A DNA stretch of 64,000 nucleotides from Bryoerythrophyllum caledonicum (GCA_963971425.1 OZ020524.1:7629845-7693844), one strand, 5' to 3'; counted from the stretch's first letter, positions 12,166-25,190 are shown. Notes: generated by a model from the sequence alone, not told the origin. Program-made: numbers and translations.

Positions 12166-12538
12166 AGTCGACGTGTCAACCACATATTTGCCTTCGTGGC
12201 AGTGGGTAAATTGATTTACCTCTACTCATGGTCAAACCAGCGTTGACCCTTATTGGACGGATAGCAACCTCTAATGGACGGACAGCGGGACGGACGGACA
12301 CTACCGGACGGACGGACGCCGGAACAACCCTGAGAACAAATACTCAATCAGAACTTGGCATGCACATGCTTTGATGGAAACTAGTGTGGGTGATCTACAT
12401 CAATAACCCCTCTACACTATATTCAGTGTTTAGTGTACTAGACAGGGGTAAATAGTGAGATCCCCGTACGTTCATCTAGTTGACATGCTGGGACCTCCGC
12501 CCTCCCCATACCCTACATGTACTTTTGATTATAAATAT

Positions 12539-12823
12539 GGGATATCCTTGCAAATATATCTTTGCAATATATATGGGATATCTTTGCATCTAGTTGACGT
12601 GCCCCGGACCTTTTAAAAAAATATATTCGCAAAGATATCCCATATCCTTATTTTCAAAAACATTCTTAAAACTATTCTTCACAATTAGACTTTTAGAAAC
12701 TCGCTCATACTCGCTCATGCAATTTGAGTATGAGCGAGTTTCTAGAAGTCTAAATTTGAAGAATAGTTTAAAAAATGTTTAAAAAAATAAGAATATGGGA
12801 TATCTTTGCAAATATATTTTTTC
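12539..12823. repeat. Long near-perfect hairpin (about 95-bp arms)
   Basis: The arm at about 12621-12714 is repeated in reverse complement at about 12725-12818: CAAAGATATCCCATAT facing ATATGGGATATCTTTG, and ACTCGCTCATACTCGCTCAT facing ATGAGCGAGTTTCTAGAAG. The loop is about 10 nt. An extra copy of the arm tip (ATATGGGATATCTTTGCA) precedes it near 12565-12590. A foldback MITE is the simplest reading. A transcript would form a long double-stranded RNA. Confidence 0.8.
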
Positions 12824-12837
12824 TTTTCTTTTTTGCA

Positions 12838-13575
12838 ACTATAAGAATAGTGCTTCAAACATCAAAAGTTTGAGGCTAGGAAAGTTCGGCAGGGTACTAT
12901 AAAGGTGAATAGTAGTAGTGTAGAGCTCTACAATGCACTTTCTTGAGGCGGGTAGCAATGAAGGAAAGTCTTTGGCAACCCTCCATGTTTTCACACAAAA
13001 ACTCTTAAGAAACTAAGGATTTTACTTTTCTTTTGATTTTATAGTTTTTGTTTATAGAAATAGGCATGATAATCTATCCACTGTTTGAATTTTAGACCCA
13101 ATAAACATTTTTCTATTGATTTTTTTTTTGCTTTCTTAAGTACTAAATGGCTACTTTCTGTACCCCTTGTTAGCGCAAGTTCAATTTTTTTATCCTAAAC
13201 ACCTCCATTACTTGTATTATTGGTGTGCAATGACCTAACACAAGTAATAACATAGATCCGTAAAATTTATGTTTTATGTACTCGGAAAATAAGTCATTAT
13301 CTTGAGTCAAAGTACACTAGCCATGTTTGCACAAGGAAGAAAGAAACCATTTTGCACTCTTTTAATGCATGTATCTTAAAGTCAATGCCGTTAAAGTTTA
13401 CGAAATTTGTTGAAGAGCCTTCAAAAAACAATTTGAGTGTCTCTTTGTAGTAGTTAACTCAAAGATCCTAAAATTGTAGGAAGTTGTATCAATTAGTCTT
13501 GCAACGTCTCATCTTAAAGAGGCAACTTTGGATGATTTTGTTGAAACATAGTTGTGTTCCTTCAGGAGTTATGCA
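12838..13575. mobile_element. Group 2 TTAA-element copy, reverse orientation, ends lost
   Basis: It matches the core of 3400-4323 in inverted form: GCTTCAAACATCAAAAG, the GGCAGGGTACTATA block, CACCTCCATTACTTGT and TTGAGTCAAAGTACA. No clear TTAA end; the left side runs into the hairpin. Non-coding. Confidence 0.55.
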
Positions 13576-14389
13576 GAAGAAGACTTTTAAGGACAAAGCT
13601 AGTTTAGTTGCATGGAACTCCACAACAAATAAGGTATGAGACAACCAATACACCAATCATGGACTAACTTTGATATGAATTGCCAATATTTGGGATATTT
13701 ATAGCATCTCCACAAGGGCACTGGGCGCGGAAATGCCTAATTCTTCTTCCATCACGACTTACGTTCCTAGCATCCCGGTTGGTCGGGTTGGCGCACACCT
13801 TGCTCCAAAACCCCAAATTTATTCCATATGCCACGCCGACGTCAAATTTTGCAATTAGAGGTAGCCACTCATGTGCCGCTACATAGAAGCTCATGAGTGG
13901 CTGCAGTATAATTTGTTGCTTGTCACATAAAAAACCAACGTGTTTGCAGAAATGCGGCCCACGGCGGCTACGTCGCGACAGACAACCACGTCCCTTCACG
14001 ACGGTTGCAAATTTCCTAGGCTGGCGTTTTCGACGTGACCCCGTCCAGCGTTGGAGATTTGACTTCTTAAGCCCATTGGCATGCCCCGCTCCACCGTCTC
14101 CCGGCCTAACATGGCCGGGTTGGCATTAGGGGTGGACTCTCAATGGTCATCTCATACCATCTTTCTTGTAGTGAGATCAAGGCTCTCAACTCTGTAAACC
14201 TTGAAGAGTGCAACATATTGCACCACCTATTTTCTTGAGTTTAAGGGCTATATGTAGTTTTCATCAAATTATCAATAAATGTTTTTCATCATTAAAGGAA
14301 TTTAAAGATGATTCCAATACATTAAAATATGTAATACCTCGGAATCATGCAAACAAGTTATGAGTTCTTAAAGTTTTAGTGTAGCTTTT
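13576..14389. other. Unexplained spacer with a GC-rich island
   Basis: From about 13690 to 14130 the base composition rises and includes GCATCTCCACAAGGGC and an 11-bp hairpin AGCCACTCATG/CATGAGTGGCT (13863-13906). The style resembles a MITE, but I could not pair its ends. ORFs on both strands show no known motif. Confidence 0.4.
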
Positions 14390-15406
14390 TGTTGTAGTCG
14401 AGTGGTTCGTAATTTCCAAAGTTAACCAAAATTAACCTTAAGCAAGCCCACCTAACTAGATCATTTCAAAGGATTTTTATCGTGTGTCAAACTTTCTAAA
14501 TCTAAGAACAATACATACTCAATACCTGAGCACACCCGGAAGGATGGCTTCTCCGGTAGCTTGGTGACCAGTAACAAGTAACCACAAATGTTTAATTTAA
14601 ACTCTATTGAGCGTCAGAGTAGTTTTCCGGTAAGTTTTTACAATGTCCGAAAAGTCACTATCCTCCGTTCTCGCAGTCTAGAGGCCACAATCTCCACAAC
14701 CTAACTCTACACCATAAAAGAGTTAAAAGGTTGCAGTTAGTTCACCGGCCCTCACAATTTCGCGGATAACAGTCCCGGAAACAACCTAGAAAACAATCAC
14801 GGTAAACCGGCCACGCAAAGCCGGATTCCAACTACAACCACACCCACTGAATCAAACAAGGAAGATACAAGAATCACAACAATCTAATGCTAAATAATTC
14901 ATATAAGCAAGACAACCTTCCACGGGGATCAAGAGATCTCATCTACTGCAAGGGTAAAAAATCGGGAATACTCCAGACTTACGCTTAGCCAAGATCTCTC
15001 CCAGTGTATCAAGGGGGGGATGTTACTCCTACTCCCCACCAATCGAAACACTTCCCACTTACAAGGTGTTATCATAAATAGCCGTGGGCTTCCCGGATCC
15101 CATCCGCTAAGCAACTCTTCCCGGTCCAACTGGTCTAGGGTTGGGAGTAGATCCCGGATCTTACTCTACCATCTCGCTTGAATATCCTACTCCCTCCCGA
15201 AGCTTTAGCTTACATTCAACCACATAACACTCAATAAGCCGCAACCTTACACATCCTAGCAAAGATTGATTGGGAGGACTCAACTCCCTCCCTCTCTACT
15301 CACACAAGCTCAACAATAACTCTAGACACAAGCAATTAAGGCAAGACACAAGCAAAGCAACAAAGAGAAGAGTCTTAAATCAAGAGTCCAAGGCTCATTA
15401 AGTACA
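14390..15406 (-). mobile_element. LTR-like sequence (type alpha), inverted copy
   Basis: On the minus strand it reads TGTACTTAATGAGCC at its start and GACTACAACA at its end, TG...CA style. About 1.0 kb matches 20654-21659 in opposite orientation, roughly 80% by eye. The pair faces inward around 15407-20653, which is not the arrangement of two LTRs of one element, so these are probably separate LTR remnants. Old; no ORF. Confidence 0.55.
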
Positions 15407-15411
15407 CAAAG

Positions 15412-18396
15412 TGTTGGAACCTAGTTTTTGAAGACTTGTAGTCTTTGTATAAGTCAAGGGAAGAATGGGTGGTGTTTTATCAAAAAGTAGAAACACCCCC
15501 ATTGTAAGAAGATAGTTTTACTAAAAACTATCGTAAGTCCTCGTTACCTAAGTCCAATGGTCGGAACCGTAACCGAGTCTAACGGTCATAACCGTAACCG
15601 AGTCCAACGGTCATAACCGGCCGCGGGTTCGGATTCAAGTAATGATTACTGGACCAGGAATACATAATTAATCCCAGGGTTCTTCCTCTCATCTTTCTTA
15701 GTGTGTTTGAGGTTGGTTAGCGGCAAGCGAGCGTGGGTGGCTGAGGATTTGTGTGTGAGAGCGTTGTAGCCAGGATTGCTGCCGTTTGCGAGTTGGGAAT
15801 CAAGAAGTGCGGATTAGGATTTGTGTGTGGATTCATTTGCATATCTTTTGGGAAGATCCCGGGTTTGAATTCAGTCGAGGGATTGTGGGGATGACGCTTA
15901 AGAAGGCGACCAACAACAGGGCGGCGACTGAGGCGATTGAAAATCTCCGGACTGTGGTTTCGGTGGTTCCTGAATCCAAGAGCGGCTAGAAGGCGTTGGA
16001 TGCGGATCGGAAGAGGATGAGCTACTTTGGATTCCGTGAGCAGCCATGGAGTTTCAGGGACGACTTCTTGGTCCGAGAGTTGATTGAGAGAGTCTCCAAC
16101 AAGCTCAAGGGCACCAATCGTGGCAGGTCAAAGAAGTGGACCTCGACAATGTGGAGCGCCGTGTACGGGTTTTCAACACGTGGAGAAGGTATGTGCTCAC
16201 GTCAAAAGTCATTCATTGATGGCAAGTTCACCCGGAAAGCAAATCCGAAGGATGTGCTGACCGAGGCAAACTGCAAAGATCCAAGGGTAAGGAAGGTGAT
16301 GGAATTCTTACTTCCAATCCTATATCCGGATTGGCCCTCTAAGACGACCATGACATTGGCCAACATGATCTGGGGAGCACACACAGGTGAAAGGCAGGTA
16401 GCGTGGAAAGATATTGTAAAGGAATTAGTGGGGAAATTCCTAACCGGATTGGGGAAGGTACGACCTACCCCAATCTCCCCATTCTTCTATCTTCTCTTCT
16501 AGCACGAGGACCTGCTGCACGACAAACGAGAAGACCGCCTATGAGACGGCCAAGGTGTTGGCAAGCCAGGGTTGGAAGAATGCGGAACCCAATGCGAAAC
16601 CTGAACAAGAACCGGATTTGGATTCATCCAAAGACGACGTTCAACGGACATCAACCAACGCGAGGAAGAGGAGGAAGCAGACCGAGAGGTGCAACAGTAC
16701 ACCTCCGATCCGCAGTAAGGTCAGTAAGAAGTGAGAGGAGGACGATCCTTTTGACATGATTGCGGAAGGGTACGAGAAGACCAAAGAAACCTACGAGCGG
16801 ATCAAAGTGATCCTGGCTCAAGCGTGCCCAATTGCGGGAGACGTGGCAGTGGATGAGCTATGCGGGCATCTGGAGAGGAACCTGCAATCCCGGAACATGC
16901 AGAAACTGGAGGCTCACCTTGTCTCTTTGGAGAACCACAACCAGAAGATGTGGATGGCCATGGACAAGAAGGATGAAGAGTTGGCTGCGGCGATGGGGAA
17001 AGCTAACGATTTTGCACTTGCTCTCACCCGTGTAACAAAGTTTGTACAGCAACCGGGTGACGTGTTGCTGAAGGCGAGGTTGTTCGACGTTTTCATCAAG
17101 GCCCGGAAACTTGATGGTCCGATAGCAAAGAAGCTTGTTAGGGTGCTGGTGGAGTACCATTCAAAGATGGAGAAGATATTTGAGGAATGCCTGAAGATCC
17201 ACGCAGGAATCTTCCGCGACATTGTGAAAGGTAAACGGAAGGTGTCTCTCGACTCAGAGCCGACGGAGGCCCTCCCGGAAGTGCTTAAGGTTTCGGAACC
17301 GGAAGCCGGATTCCGAATTGCTGGTCTAGATCTCAAGAAACAAAAGGACGAGCTCTCTCCGTTATCTTAGCTGAAGGTGGGGGTTTGGAAGGAGAAGACG
17401 AGCAAGGTAGAGGACGACACTCCGGACTCACGATTTCCAAGACAAGGACTATTTCCGTTTCCGAAAGTGCAACCTCTAAGCGGCAAACTCAGTCAACTTC
17501 ACAGACTGTCACACAAGAAGTGGAAGAGAGGACGCTTGCGAGCCAACGGATCGAGGTACAAAAGCCGGAGGACAAGGACAAAGAGAAAGAAGAAGCATCA
17601 TCCTGAGTTGAAACTTCGGTGGTGAAGCTTTTGGATTCTTCAGAGGAGGAAGAAGATCGGGATCAAGAATACAAGGACTAGGGCCACAACGTGTCTTGTG
17701 CTCAAGAAACTAGCCGTAGGTAGTTAGAAGTCTAGTGGTAGGGTTAAACAGTCACAACGGTGACTCGATAATCAGGTTTTTTACCCGAAATTGGAAATTG
17801 TTCCGGGAAAGGTAGATCTGATTCGTAACTTTCGGATCTGGTCGGTGGTAGTCAGAAGTGTCAGGTCAGCTGTAAGGGACCGTTTTGTTCAATGTGTAGG
17901 TGGTCATCATGGGAATGAGGTGTCCACGAGGCTCATCGTGGGGTCCGAGTTTTGTATTTTGCTCCCCGAATGGAGGGTAATTAGTTAGTAGTTGCGAGGT
18001 TGTTAGGGTCTCGTTAGTTGACCTAATTGTGAGAGCGTTGGGAGATTGCGAACCCGGGTGACTTGGGTTTTGGTGTGTAGGTTGGACGCCTTGCATGGCC
18101 ACCACTACAGCTAGAATCCGATTTCCAATTTTAGTGTTAGGAAGAGAGTTTGCAAGCAACGAACTACGGGGCATTGTTCATAAGGTTGTATGAGATGCGC
18201 TGCCCATTTTTAATGTTAAGTTTGTGTCCTTAATCTTGACACCTCTCTATCTCTTTTGTGTGAGCTCCGAAGTGGTCCTTATCACGGACATACCCCATTT
18301 GGAATGATTGTGTAACCATCTTGAAGCGTCGATTGCAGTGGAAAGGAGAGGCGAGGGATCCAGGTTTCTCTAGGATTCCGCGAGAGGGTCAGAAAT
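15412..18396 (+). mobile_element. Non-autonomous LTR-type retroelement (family epsilon), broken
   Basis: The start TGTTGGAACCTAGTTTTT matches the start of the minus-strand copy at 61134-63773, whose boundary is supported by the repeat it interrupts. Parts in order: leader to about 15900; a core domain (about 15996-16500) with WTSTMW, VYGF, DPRVRKVMEFL and GKVRPTPISP; an acidic, lysine/arginine-rich linker; a coiled-coil part (about 16756-17370) with DVLLKARLFD; a basic, Glu-rich tail to about 17680; then non-coding DNA. No reverse transcriptase, integrase or zinc knuckle is seen, so it resembles gag-only or LARD-type elements. Broken, with a few breaks. The right limit is set only by the next element. 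Confidence 0.55.
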
Positions 18397-21300
18397 TGTA
18401 ACTGGGGTGGGAGTCTAAAACTCCCTCTTGGTTGCCCCTACCAAAAAATCAAATAAAATAGGGTTTTTAGTGTTAATTAACTAGAAAAAGTAGTCAGTGT
18501 TGTGTGGAATTAGATTAGATAGGGGATAGCAAAAATAGGGAAATGCTTAAGTAGTTAATTAGCTTTATAGTGGTGATAAAACCGGGTCTTAAAATCACTA
18601 GTGTAAGTCCCGGAAAACAATTTCAAAGAGTCCCGGAAGAGATCTCGGGATGTAAGTCTAAAATCGCCACTTAACCTAAATTAACCAATTAAGTTTAGGA
18701 GGTAGTTAGAAGTAGTTTAGATCTTCTAGATGCTAATTCTTGTTTGAAAGAATTAGTAGCTATTTGTAGAAGGAAAAGAAAAGACAAAAAAATTAAAAAA
18801 TTAAAAAATTAAAAAATTAAATTTAAAAAATTAAATAAATACAAAATATAAATTAAACAAAAAAATTAAAAATACATATCCGGGTATCAACTCGGGTATG
18901 AACTAGCCCGGAAACCAACCCGGGTATGGGTTGTTACCCGGGTATCCGGGTATCACCTGGGCAACAATCCGGGCAGCTTGAGCCGCCCTCCAAGTCCCCT
19001 CTCCCGAAATTCTCCTCAGCCGAATTTTCCCTCTCGAGAACTTTTCCTTCTCCTCCAGGAACTCTCCTCTCTCCCCCTCCTCTAAAATCTTCTCCTCTAT
19101 CTCCCTCTCTAGTTCTCTCTCTCTCTCTCTCATAAGTTCTCCCTCTCTCTCTATTTGGTCTTTTTTTGGAGTTGGGATTTGAAGAAGTAGTCAAAGAAGT
19201 GAAGGAGAGGTGTGGCAACAAGGAGGAAGAAGAAGAAGAGGAGGCTTTTCAAGTGTCTTGAATGTGATGGAAGAGGTGCCTGCAAGCTAGGGTTTGGTAG
19301 TACCGCAGTGGTGGAGATACCTAGGGTTTGGTGGTGCAAGGAGATTTGTGGCCAAGGCAAAATGATAAAAGAGACAAAGAACGGAGGTTGCGGATGCAAC
19401 AAGGAGTTGGAAAACAAAGGTGACTCTTGCCCATGTTGAATTTCTCTTGTTTGTACAAATTTCTTATTTGTAAGTTCTTTTCTCTCTTTTCTACCGGGAT
19501 GACCCTCGGTAACATCCTCCTCGGTCTAGAAAAAAAATCCCCCAATGGACTCTATCTAGGTCATATTGTGACCTAATATACATGTGAGTCTACATTAGTG
19601 TCATATTAATTGTCGTCTATTGTCCTAGCCTTGTGGCAAATCATTCTTTTAAGTTTTCTCTATCCTCCTATCCCTTTTAGGTCTTGCCCGCATTTTTTAA
19701 TCTTTTTCTCGGTCTTCCTGGTCAACCGGGAAAACCTCTTTCTAAGTCTTTGTCTCCCAAGTCCTCCCCTTGTTATGATTTTATGTGACCTTGTGTTGTC
19801 AGTATGTTGCTAGATATGTGAGACACCCATATCCACATATTCTGGCAAAGTGTTCCGGAGTTGTCCACCGGTTGACCGGTAGACTTGTGTTCCAGGGCGG
19901 ACCGGAGTTTGTGACAAGTTAATAGGGAGATTCTTGTAAATACAAGGCACATTCGGGATAACTCCATCCCGGACAACATGACTTCACCGGTAATACGGAC
20001 GCTTTCGAAGATTGACCCGAACAAGTGGGAGGGGACTATGAAAGGTGAACAGTTGGTGGAGTCCTTTGAGACTATATTAATTGAGCTTAAGGAGAGTCCG
20101 CGTATATCTATAGATACACCCAACCTTCCGGTGGATATTCCTACTCCACCAGTAGACCTCCCGGTTGAAACATCCGACCGCCCACTAGATTCCCTCGACT
20201 ATGTGGGTATTTCGAGCCGTAGTGACAATCCCTACATATATCAATCGGAAGAGTCTTCCGGTTGAGCCTTTGTTATATGTTATGTGTTATTAGTGATTTA
20301 CTCCACGGGTTGGTAGGATGTTGTTATAAGTTGCTAGATTTAAACATTAGGGTGAGAGTAGTGATTTTGATGGGGCCCCATTGCGCACCCGGTCACTACC
20401 ACTTCAGTGGTTTCTCCGGCTACTTACTTTTGTTAAGGAAAGGTTCATCGCTTCCGGGACCGGGAGTCTTCCGATTTACCGGTCTACCGATAATCCGCCG
20501 GTGACTAGGCTACCCTTGATTTTAGGATCTAGATGCCGTTTTATCCTTTAGTGGTTCTACTTTTGGAGGGTAGCTATTGACTTTAGTGCACTCTCTAGAT
20601 GTCATTTCTACATTTTGGGGATCTAATTTTGGAGGGTAGCTAGTAGCCTTGAGTGTACTTAAAGAGCCTTGGGCTCTTCTGTTAAGTACTCTTCTCTTTG
20701 TTGATTTGTTCGTGTTTTGCCTTTATTGCTTCTGTTTAGAGTCTTTGTTGAGCTTATGTGAGTAGACTAGGAGAGAGTTGAATCCTCCTAATGTGTCTTT
20801 GCTAGGTGTGCAAGGGTGTGACTTGTTGTGTGTTATGTGATTGAGTGTGAGTAGAGACATCCCAAGGGTGTAGGATATCCAAGTTAGATAGGTGGAATGA
20901 GATCCGGGATCTATGCTTCAGACCCTTCACTGATGCGACCGGGAAGAGTTGCTTTATCGAATGGTATCCGGAAAGCCCATGGCTATTTATGATCGCCTCC
21001 CTTAAGTGAGAAGTATTTGGATTGGTAGAGAGGAGGGTTGATATCCGCCTTCTCCGTACACCAGGAGAGATCCCGGCTAAGCTTGAGTCCAGAGAATTCC
21101 GGGGTTGTTATCCTTACAGTGGACGAGTTCTGACGATCCCTGTGGAAGTTTGTCTTGCTCATATGATTTCCTTAGTACTAACTTGTTGTGAGTCTTATAT
21201 CTTCTTGGTTTGATTCATTGGGTGTGGTTGTAGTTGGAACCCGGGCTTGCGTGACCGGTTTACCAGTACAAATTTCCGGTAGATTGTGAAGGCCGGTAAC

Positions 21301-21659
21301 CGGCTGTGACCTTTTTAACTCTTTCAAGGTGTAGGATTGGATTGTGGATATTGTGGCCTTTGGTGTGCAAAAACGGAGGGCAGTGACTTTCCGAGCACTG
21401 TAAAAACTTACCGGAAATGTACTCTAACGCTCAACAAAGTTTAACTGAAAGACTTGTGATTATTTGTGATCGGTTACTAAGGTACTAGGGAAGCCATCCT
21501 CTAGGATGTGCCGAGGTATTAAGTGTAAATTGTTGTTAGGATTTAAAGAGTTTGATGCACAATAAAAATCGTTGGAAACGATCTAGTTATTGGTAAGGTG
21601 GGCTCACTTAAGGTTAATTTCAATTAATTTTGAGAATTACGAACTACTAGACTACGACA
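18397..21659 (+). mobile_element. LTR-type retroelement (family beta), shortened and broken
   Basis: It begins TGTAACTGGGGTGGGAG, matching the start of the reversed copy at 30782. The leader is CCGGGTAT-rich and then C/T-rich (18880-19160). The ORF part near 19978-20265 begins MTSPVIRTLSKIDPNKWE and has a tail with DTPNLPVD repeats. A purine-rich GGAGGGTAGCTAG block comes before a 1.0-kb alpha LTR-like sequence (20654-21659, TGTACTTAA to CTACGACA). It is shorter than its relative at 21662-25190. No polymerase or integrase seen. Old and broken. Confidence 0.5.
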
Positions 21660-21661
21660 AC

Positions 21662-24600
21662 TGGTCATAATCAGATATGGATCCTCTTGGATTCATGTTG
21701 TTGTAGTAAGCAAAAGGTCGGAATACTTCTTGCGTGATCGGTTGTTTGGCAGCGTCTCTACAGTTGTGAGGAGTTGGACACTACCCTCGTGGGTGTACTT
21801 GTGATGTGTAGGAGGTGTTAGGGTTGATAGTAGAATCTTTCGCCACTCTAATTTACAATGGAAGAGTTTTGTACACCGTCCCTCTCCAAATAGGACGCGT
21901 CCTCCAATAGCTAAGAGCATGAGGGAAAACTAGAGCTGATTATTGTTACTTGTGGTTTGATATTCCCGAATCCGGATTCAAAACTGAAAATAGGAAAGTG
22001 AGGAGAAGCAATCTGGATAACCGGAAAGGTGAGATAACCGGATTGGTCTTGATTGAATAAGAAGAATTAGAGGAAGTATGGGTAGGAGTCATAACCGGAT
22101 TGTTCTAACCTAGCTAGCTTCACTTGAATCCTTGGAACGATACACGAGTCACCACTTGGGGTGTTTTGGTCACTTAAAACACTCAAGGGGATGCACTTGC
22201 AATAACCTTGTTCCGACACAAAGGACACTAGCTACCCTCCAAAAACTAGATCCACAAAAGGTGGGAAACGACATCTAGATCTTAGAATTGAGGGTTGCCT
22301 AGTCACCGGCGGATTACAAGTTAGAGCGGTAAACCGAAAGACTCCCGGTCCGAAATTGCTAAAAACATACTTTAATAATAGTAGGTAGCTGAAGAATTTA
22401 CTCAAGTGGTAGTAACCGGGTGCACAATGGGGCCCCATCAACATCACTACTCCCATTGTAGCGTTAATCTACTGTACCTAACAACATCCTATCAACGGAT
22501 AAAAAAAATCCACAATAACATATAATACAGGCTCATTAGGAAGACTTATTTGGAAGAATGGACTTATCTTCCGGTAGATCCATGAGAGGATTGACTAGAA
22601 GATTGGGAGTACCCGCAGGTATATAGTCAAGAAGTTCCACCGGAAAGTTGGAAATCTCAATTGGGAGGTCTACTGGTAGATTGGGAGTATCTACCAATAC
22701 ATAAGAAGTCTCCACCGGATCAACAAGCATAGCTACGGGAGACTCAACTAAAGAATCCGTTTGTAAGAATGAAAGATCAACCGGTTCCTTTCCGGAAGGA
22801 TTGACGGAGAGACTCCGGTGTCTCATATAGACTTTCACACTCCATTCCTTGGAAGATGGAGAATCTGCTCTGCTCATTGAACATTGAGTGGATGGATCAT
22901 CATCTTTCAAAGAAAGAGAACTGATATAGATAAATCTTCACTTCTTCCGGATTGGGCTCTACTCTTGCATTGGTATGGTGGCACTCGTCTATCCACCATG
23001 CAGCTTGGTTAGTGCCACCATAGTCTCATGTGCCTTTATCTTCGTGTCCGGAGATCCCTCTTCACTTTGGTTAAGTGTTCCTAGACCTCCCGGGCTGCAG
23101 TTATTATGTCACCGGTGTCTTCTACTCCCAATACCTTCCGGAGATCCTCTGAAGACTTTTTGCCTTCACATGCTCCATCTCCATTTGTTGGACATCATGG
23201 GTCATATCTCGGGCGAATTTGGCTATTTTCTCCACCAATGTGAGCTTCTTGGATGACTGAGGTGGTGGTGGGTTCAACCAGTGAGATCAAGATGACCTAC
23301 CATCGTTCCAGAGTGACCAGGATGTTGACACCTCTTGTTGGTTTGCTTATAGCACCAAACTTCCTTCAATAACTTGGGAAAGGCCCGGGGAGAATGGTCC
23401 CGAGGAATCATCCCTTGCCTCAAAATCGTCTTTTTATTCCGGTTCCAAACAGGCACATTGCTCATACAGATGCATGAAGTATGGGATCAAGAATGTCTTG
23501 GAAGATCCACCTTGTTGAATTGCTCGGAGTTGTGGCATAAACGCTTCTTCCAACAAAAATCTCCAATCCGGGAAGGAATCCTTGAAGAATGCCTATATGT
23601 AGGTTGTGGCTAGCCGTGCTCTGATTTTTTCACATTGGTTGGGGTGGAAGATTGGATTTAAAAACTCAACCACCCTCTTCAATCCATTGTTTGTGAATTG
23701 CTCACTCCAGTAGCACTCCGATATGTCGTAGGAGCTTGATAGGTGCTTTTCAAGCAAGTGCCAATTGCCCCGGGTTTCCATCCCTCCTCTTCTGCAAAAG
23801 AGTACACATTACGCCATACTTCTCTGGTCCATGTTGAGGGATTAGCCTAGTAGACTTCCTTGAGTGTCCCGGGAGGTAACAACTTTGTAGCTGCATATTT
23901 CTTCTGGAAGACCCAAGGTTTCTCGTCTAATTCCATGCAATCCATTCGGGTGAGGTCTTCCTACAATTGACCTCCTTTTTTAATCGTCTCCCACTTGTTA
24001 GGATCAATCTTGGAAAGCTTCAGTATCACCGGTGGAGTCATGTTGTTCGGGATGGACGAACTCCGACATGTGCCTGTACTTCCACCAATCACCCTATCAA
24101 CTTATTACAATTTCCGGTCCAGCCCAGAAAACACATGTATATCGGGTAACCGGTGTACTTTTCTTTGGAACACTTCTCTAGATTAATGTGGATGTAGGCA
24201 TCTCACATATCTAGAAACACAACAAAACAAAACAAAATAACAATTAATTATGTCAAGGAAAAGAGATGACTATGCTAGGAGAACAAGAATTTTTGAAGGG
24301 AGTTTTCCGGGAGACCGGAGAGACCGAGAAAAAGACAAGAAATTTAGGCAACAGTAGGAAAAGGAGAAGAATAGGGGCAACACAAATGAAGACTTGCCGC
24401 AAGGCCGGGACAATGGAAAATAAATAATGAGACAAAGAGTAGACGCACAAGTAAAAAGAATTCAAGATTCTAGGATGCACAAGGTCTAAGTAGAGTCTAC
24501 CGAGAGACTTTCTCTAGAACGGAAAGAAGGCAACCGGACTTCACTCCGGGGAAAGGAAAATGAAAAAATCAAGTGAAAGACGAGAACTTACAAACGAGGA

Positions 24601-25190
24601 AGTTGTACAAACAAGAAAAATCCATCAATTGACAAGGATCACCTTGTTCACAATTTTTGCCACTTTCTTGTTGCACTCGCAACCTCCTTGCAATCGAGGT
24701 TTTGTCTCTGAATCTTCTTGTCATACCACGAATTTTTTATTTTTTTTGTTAGTTAGTAAGTAATCTTAAAGAGGACCAGATCGGTAGATATAGGAGTTAG
24801 ACTTAGATTAGTATAAGTCTTTAGAGTAGATTAGATTAGGGAACGTTAAAAGGTATTCTGAAAAATTTAAAATAGCTAAGCAATAGGCTAGGACCCTAAC
24901 CCTAGCTGGGGACAAGCCCGGAAGAGGAAGAGCCCGGACCGCTGCAGGAAGAGCTAAGGAATAAACCCGGAAGAAGAAGAGCCCGGACCGCTACAGGAAG
25001 AGCTGAGGAATAAACCCGGAAGAAGAAGAGCCCGGACTGCTACAATAGAGGCCGAGAGGGGGAAAATTCAAAGTGGAGTATAAATAGGAGAAAGGAAGTA
25101 ACCTGGAGATGACTCCGGCAACCCGAAGGCAGCTTATGGAGGACTGAACTAGATTATAAAAGAATCCCGCAGAAGCGAGAAGGAGCAGAA
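21662..25190 (-). mobile_element. LTR-type retroelement (family beta), minus strand, broken
   Basis: The minus strand matches 19420-20650: leader, intron-like CTAGATATGTGAG block, ORF start near 24039 (MTPPVILKLSKIDPNKWE), the DTPNLPVD tail near 22640-22690, and the GGGGCCCCATTG block. A 557-bp LTR-like end (22218 to 21662) begins TGTCGGAAC, like family epsilon, and ends CA. The segment near 23593-23780 has LKRVVEFLNPIFHPNQ, recognisably the epsilon core domain (RVRRVMEFLIPILYPDRP). No polymerase or integrase seen. Broken, with several breaks; the 5' limit is approximate. Confidence 0.5.

Larger units (their letters stand above)
9012..12470. mobile_element. Large inverted-repeat element filled with 21-bp arrays
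   Basis: The two ends are inverted relatives over about 190 bp. The left has CGTACGTTGGATCAC then TATTTACCCCTG; the right read backwards has CGTACGGGGATCTCAC then TATTTACCCCTG. Further in, both show GAATATAGTGTAGA and then a CAGGGTTGT block next to GGACGGACGGAC repeats (9193-9262 and 12258-12318). Inside are 21-bp GC-rich arrays (9316-10460 and 11617-12165) around an AT-rich centre that holds a small TTAA element. No transposase is visible. It looks like a non-autonomous DNA transposon with subterminal repeats; the family is unknown and no clean target duplication could be fixed. Confidence 0.55.
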
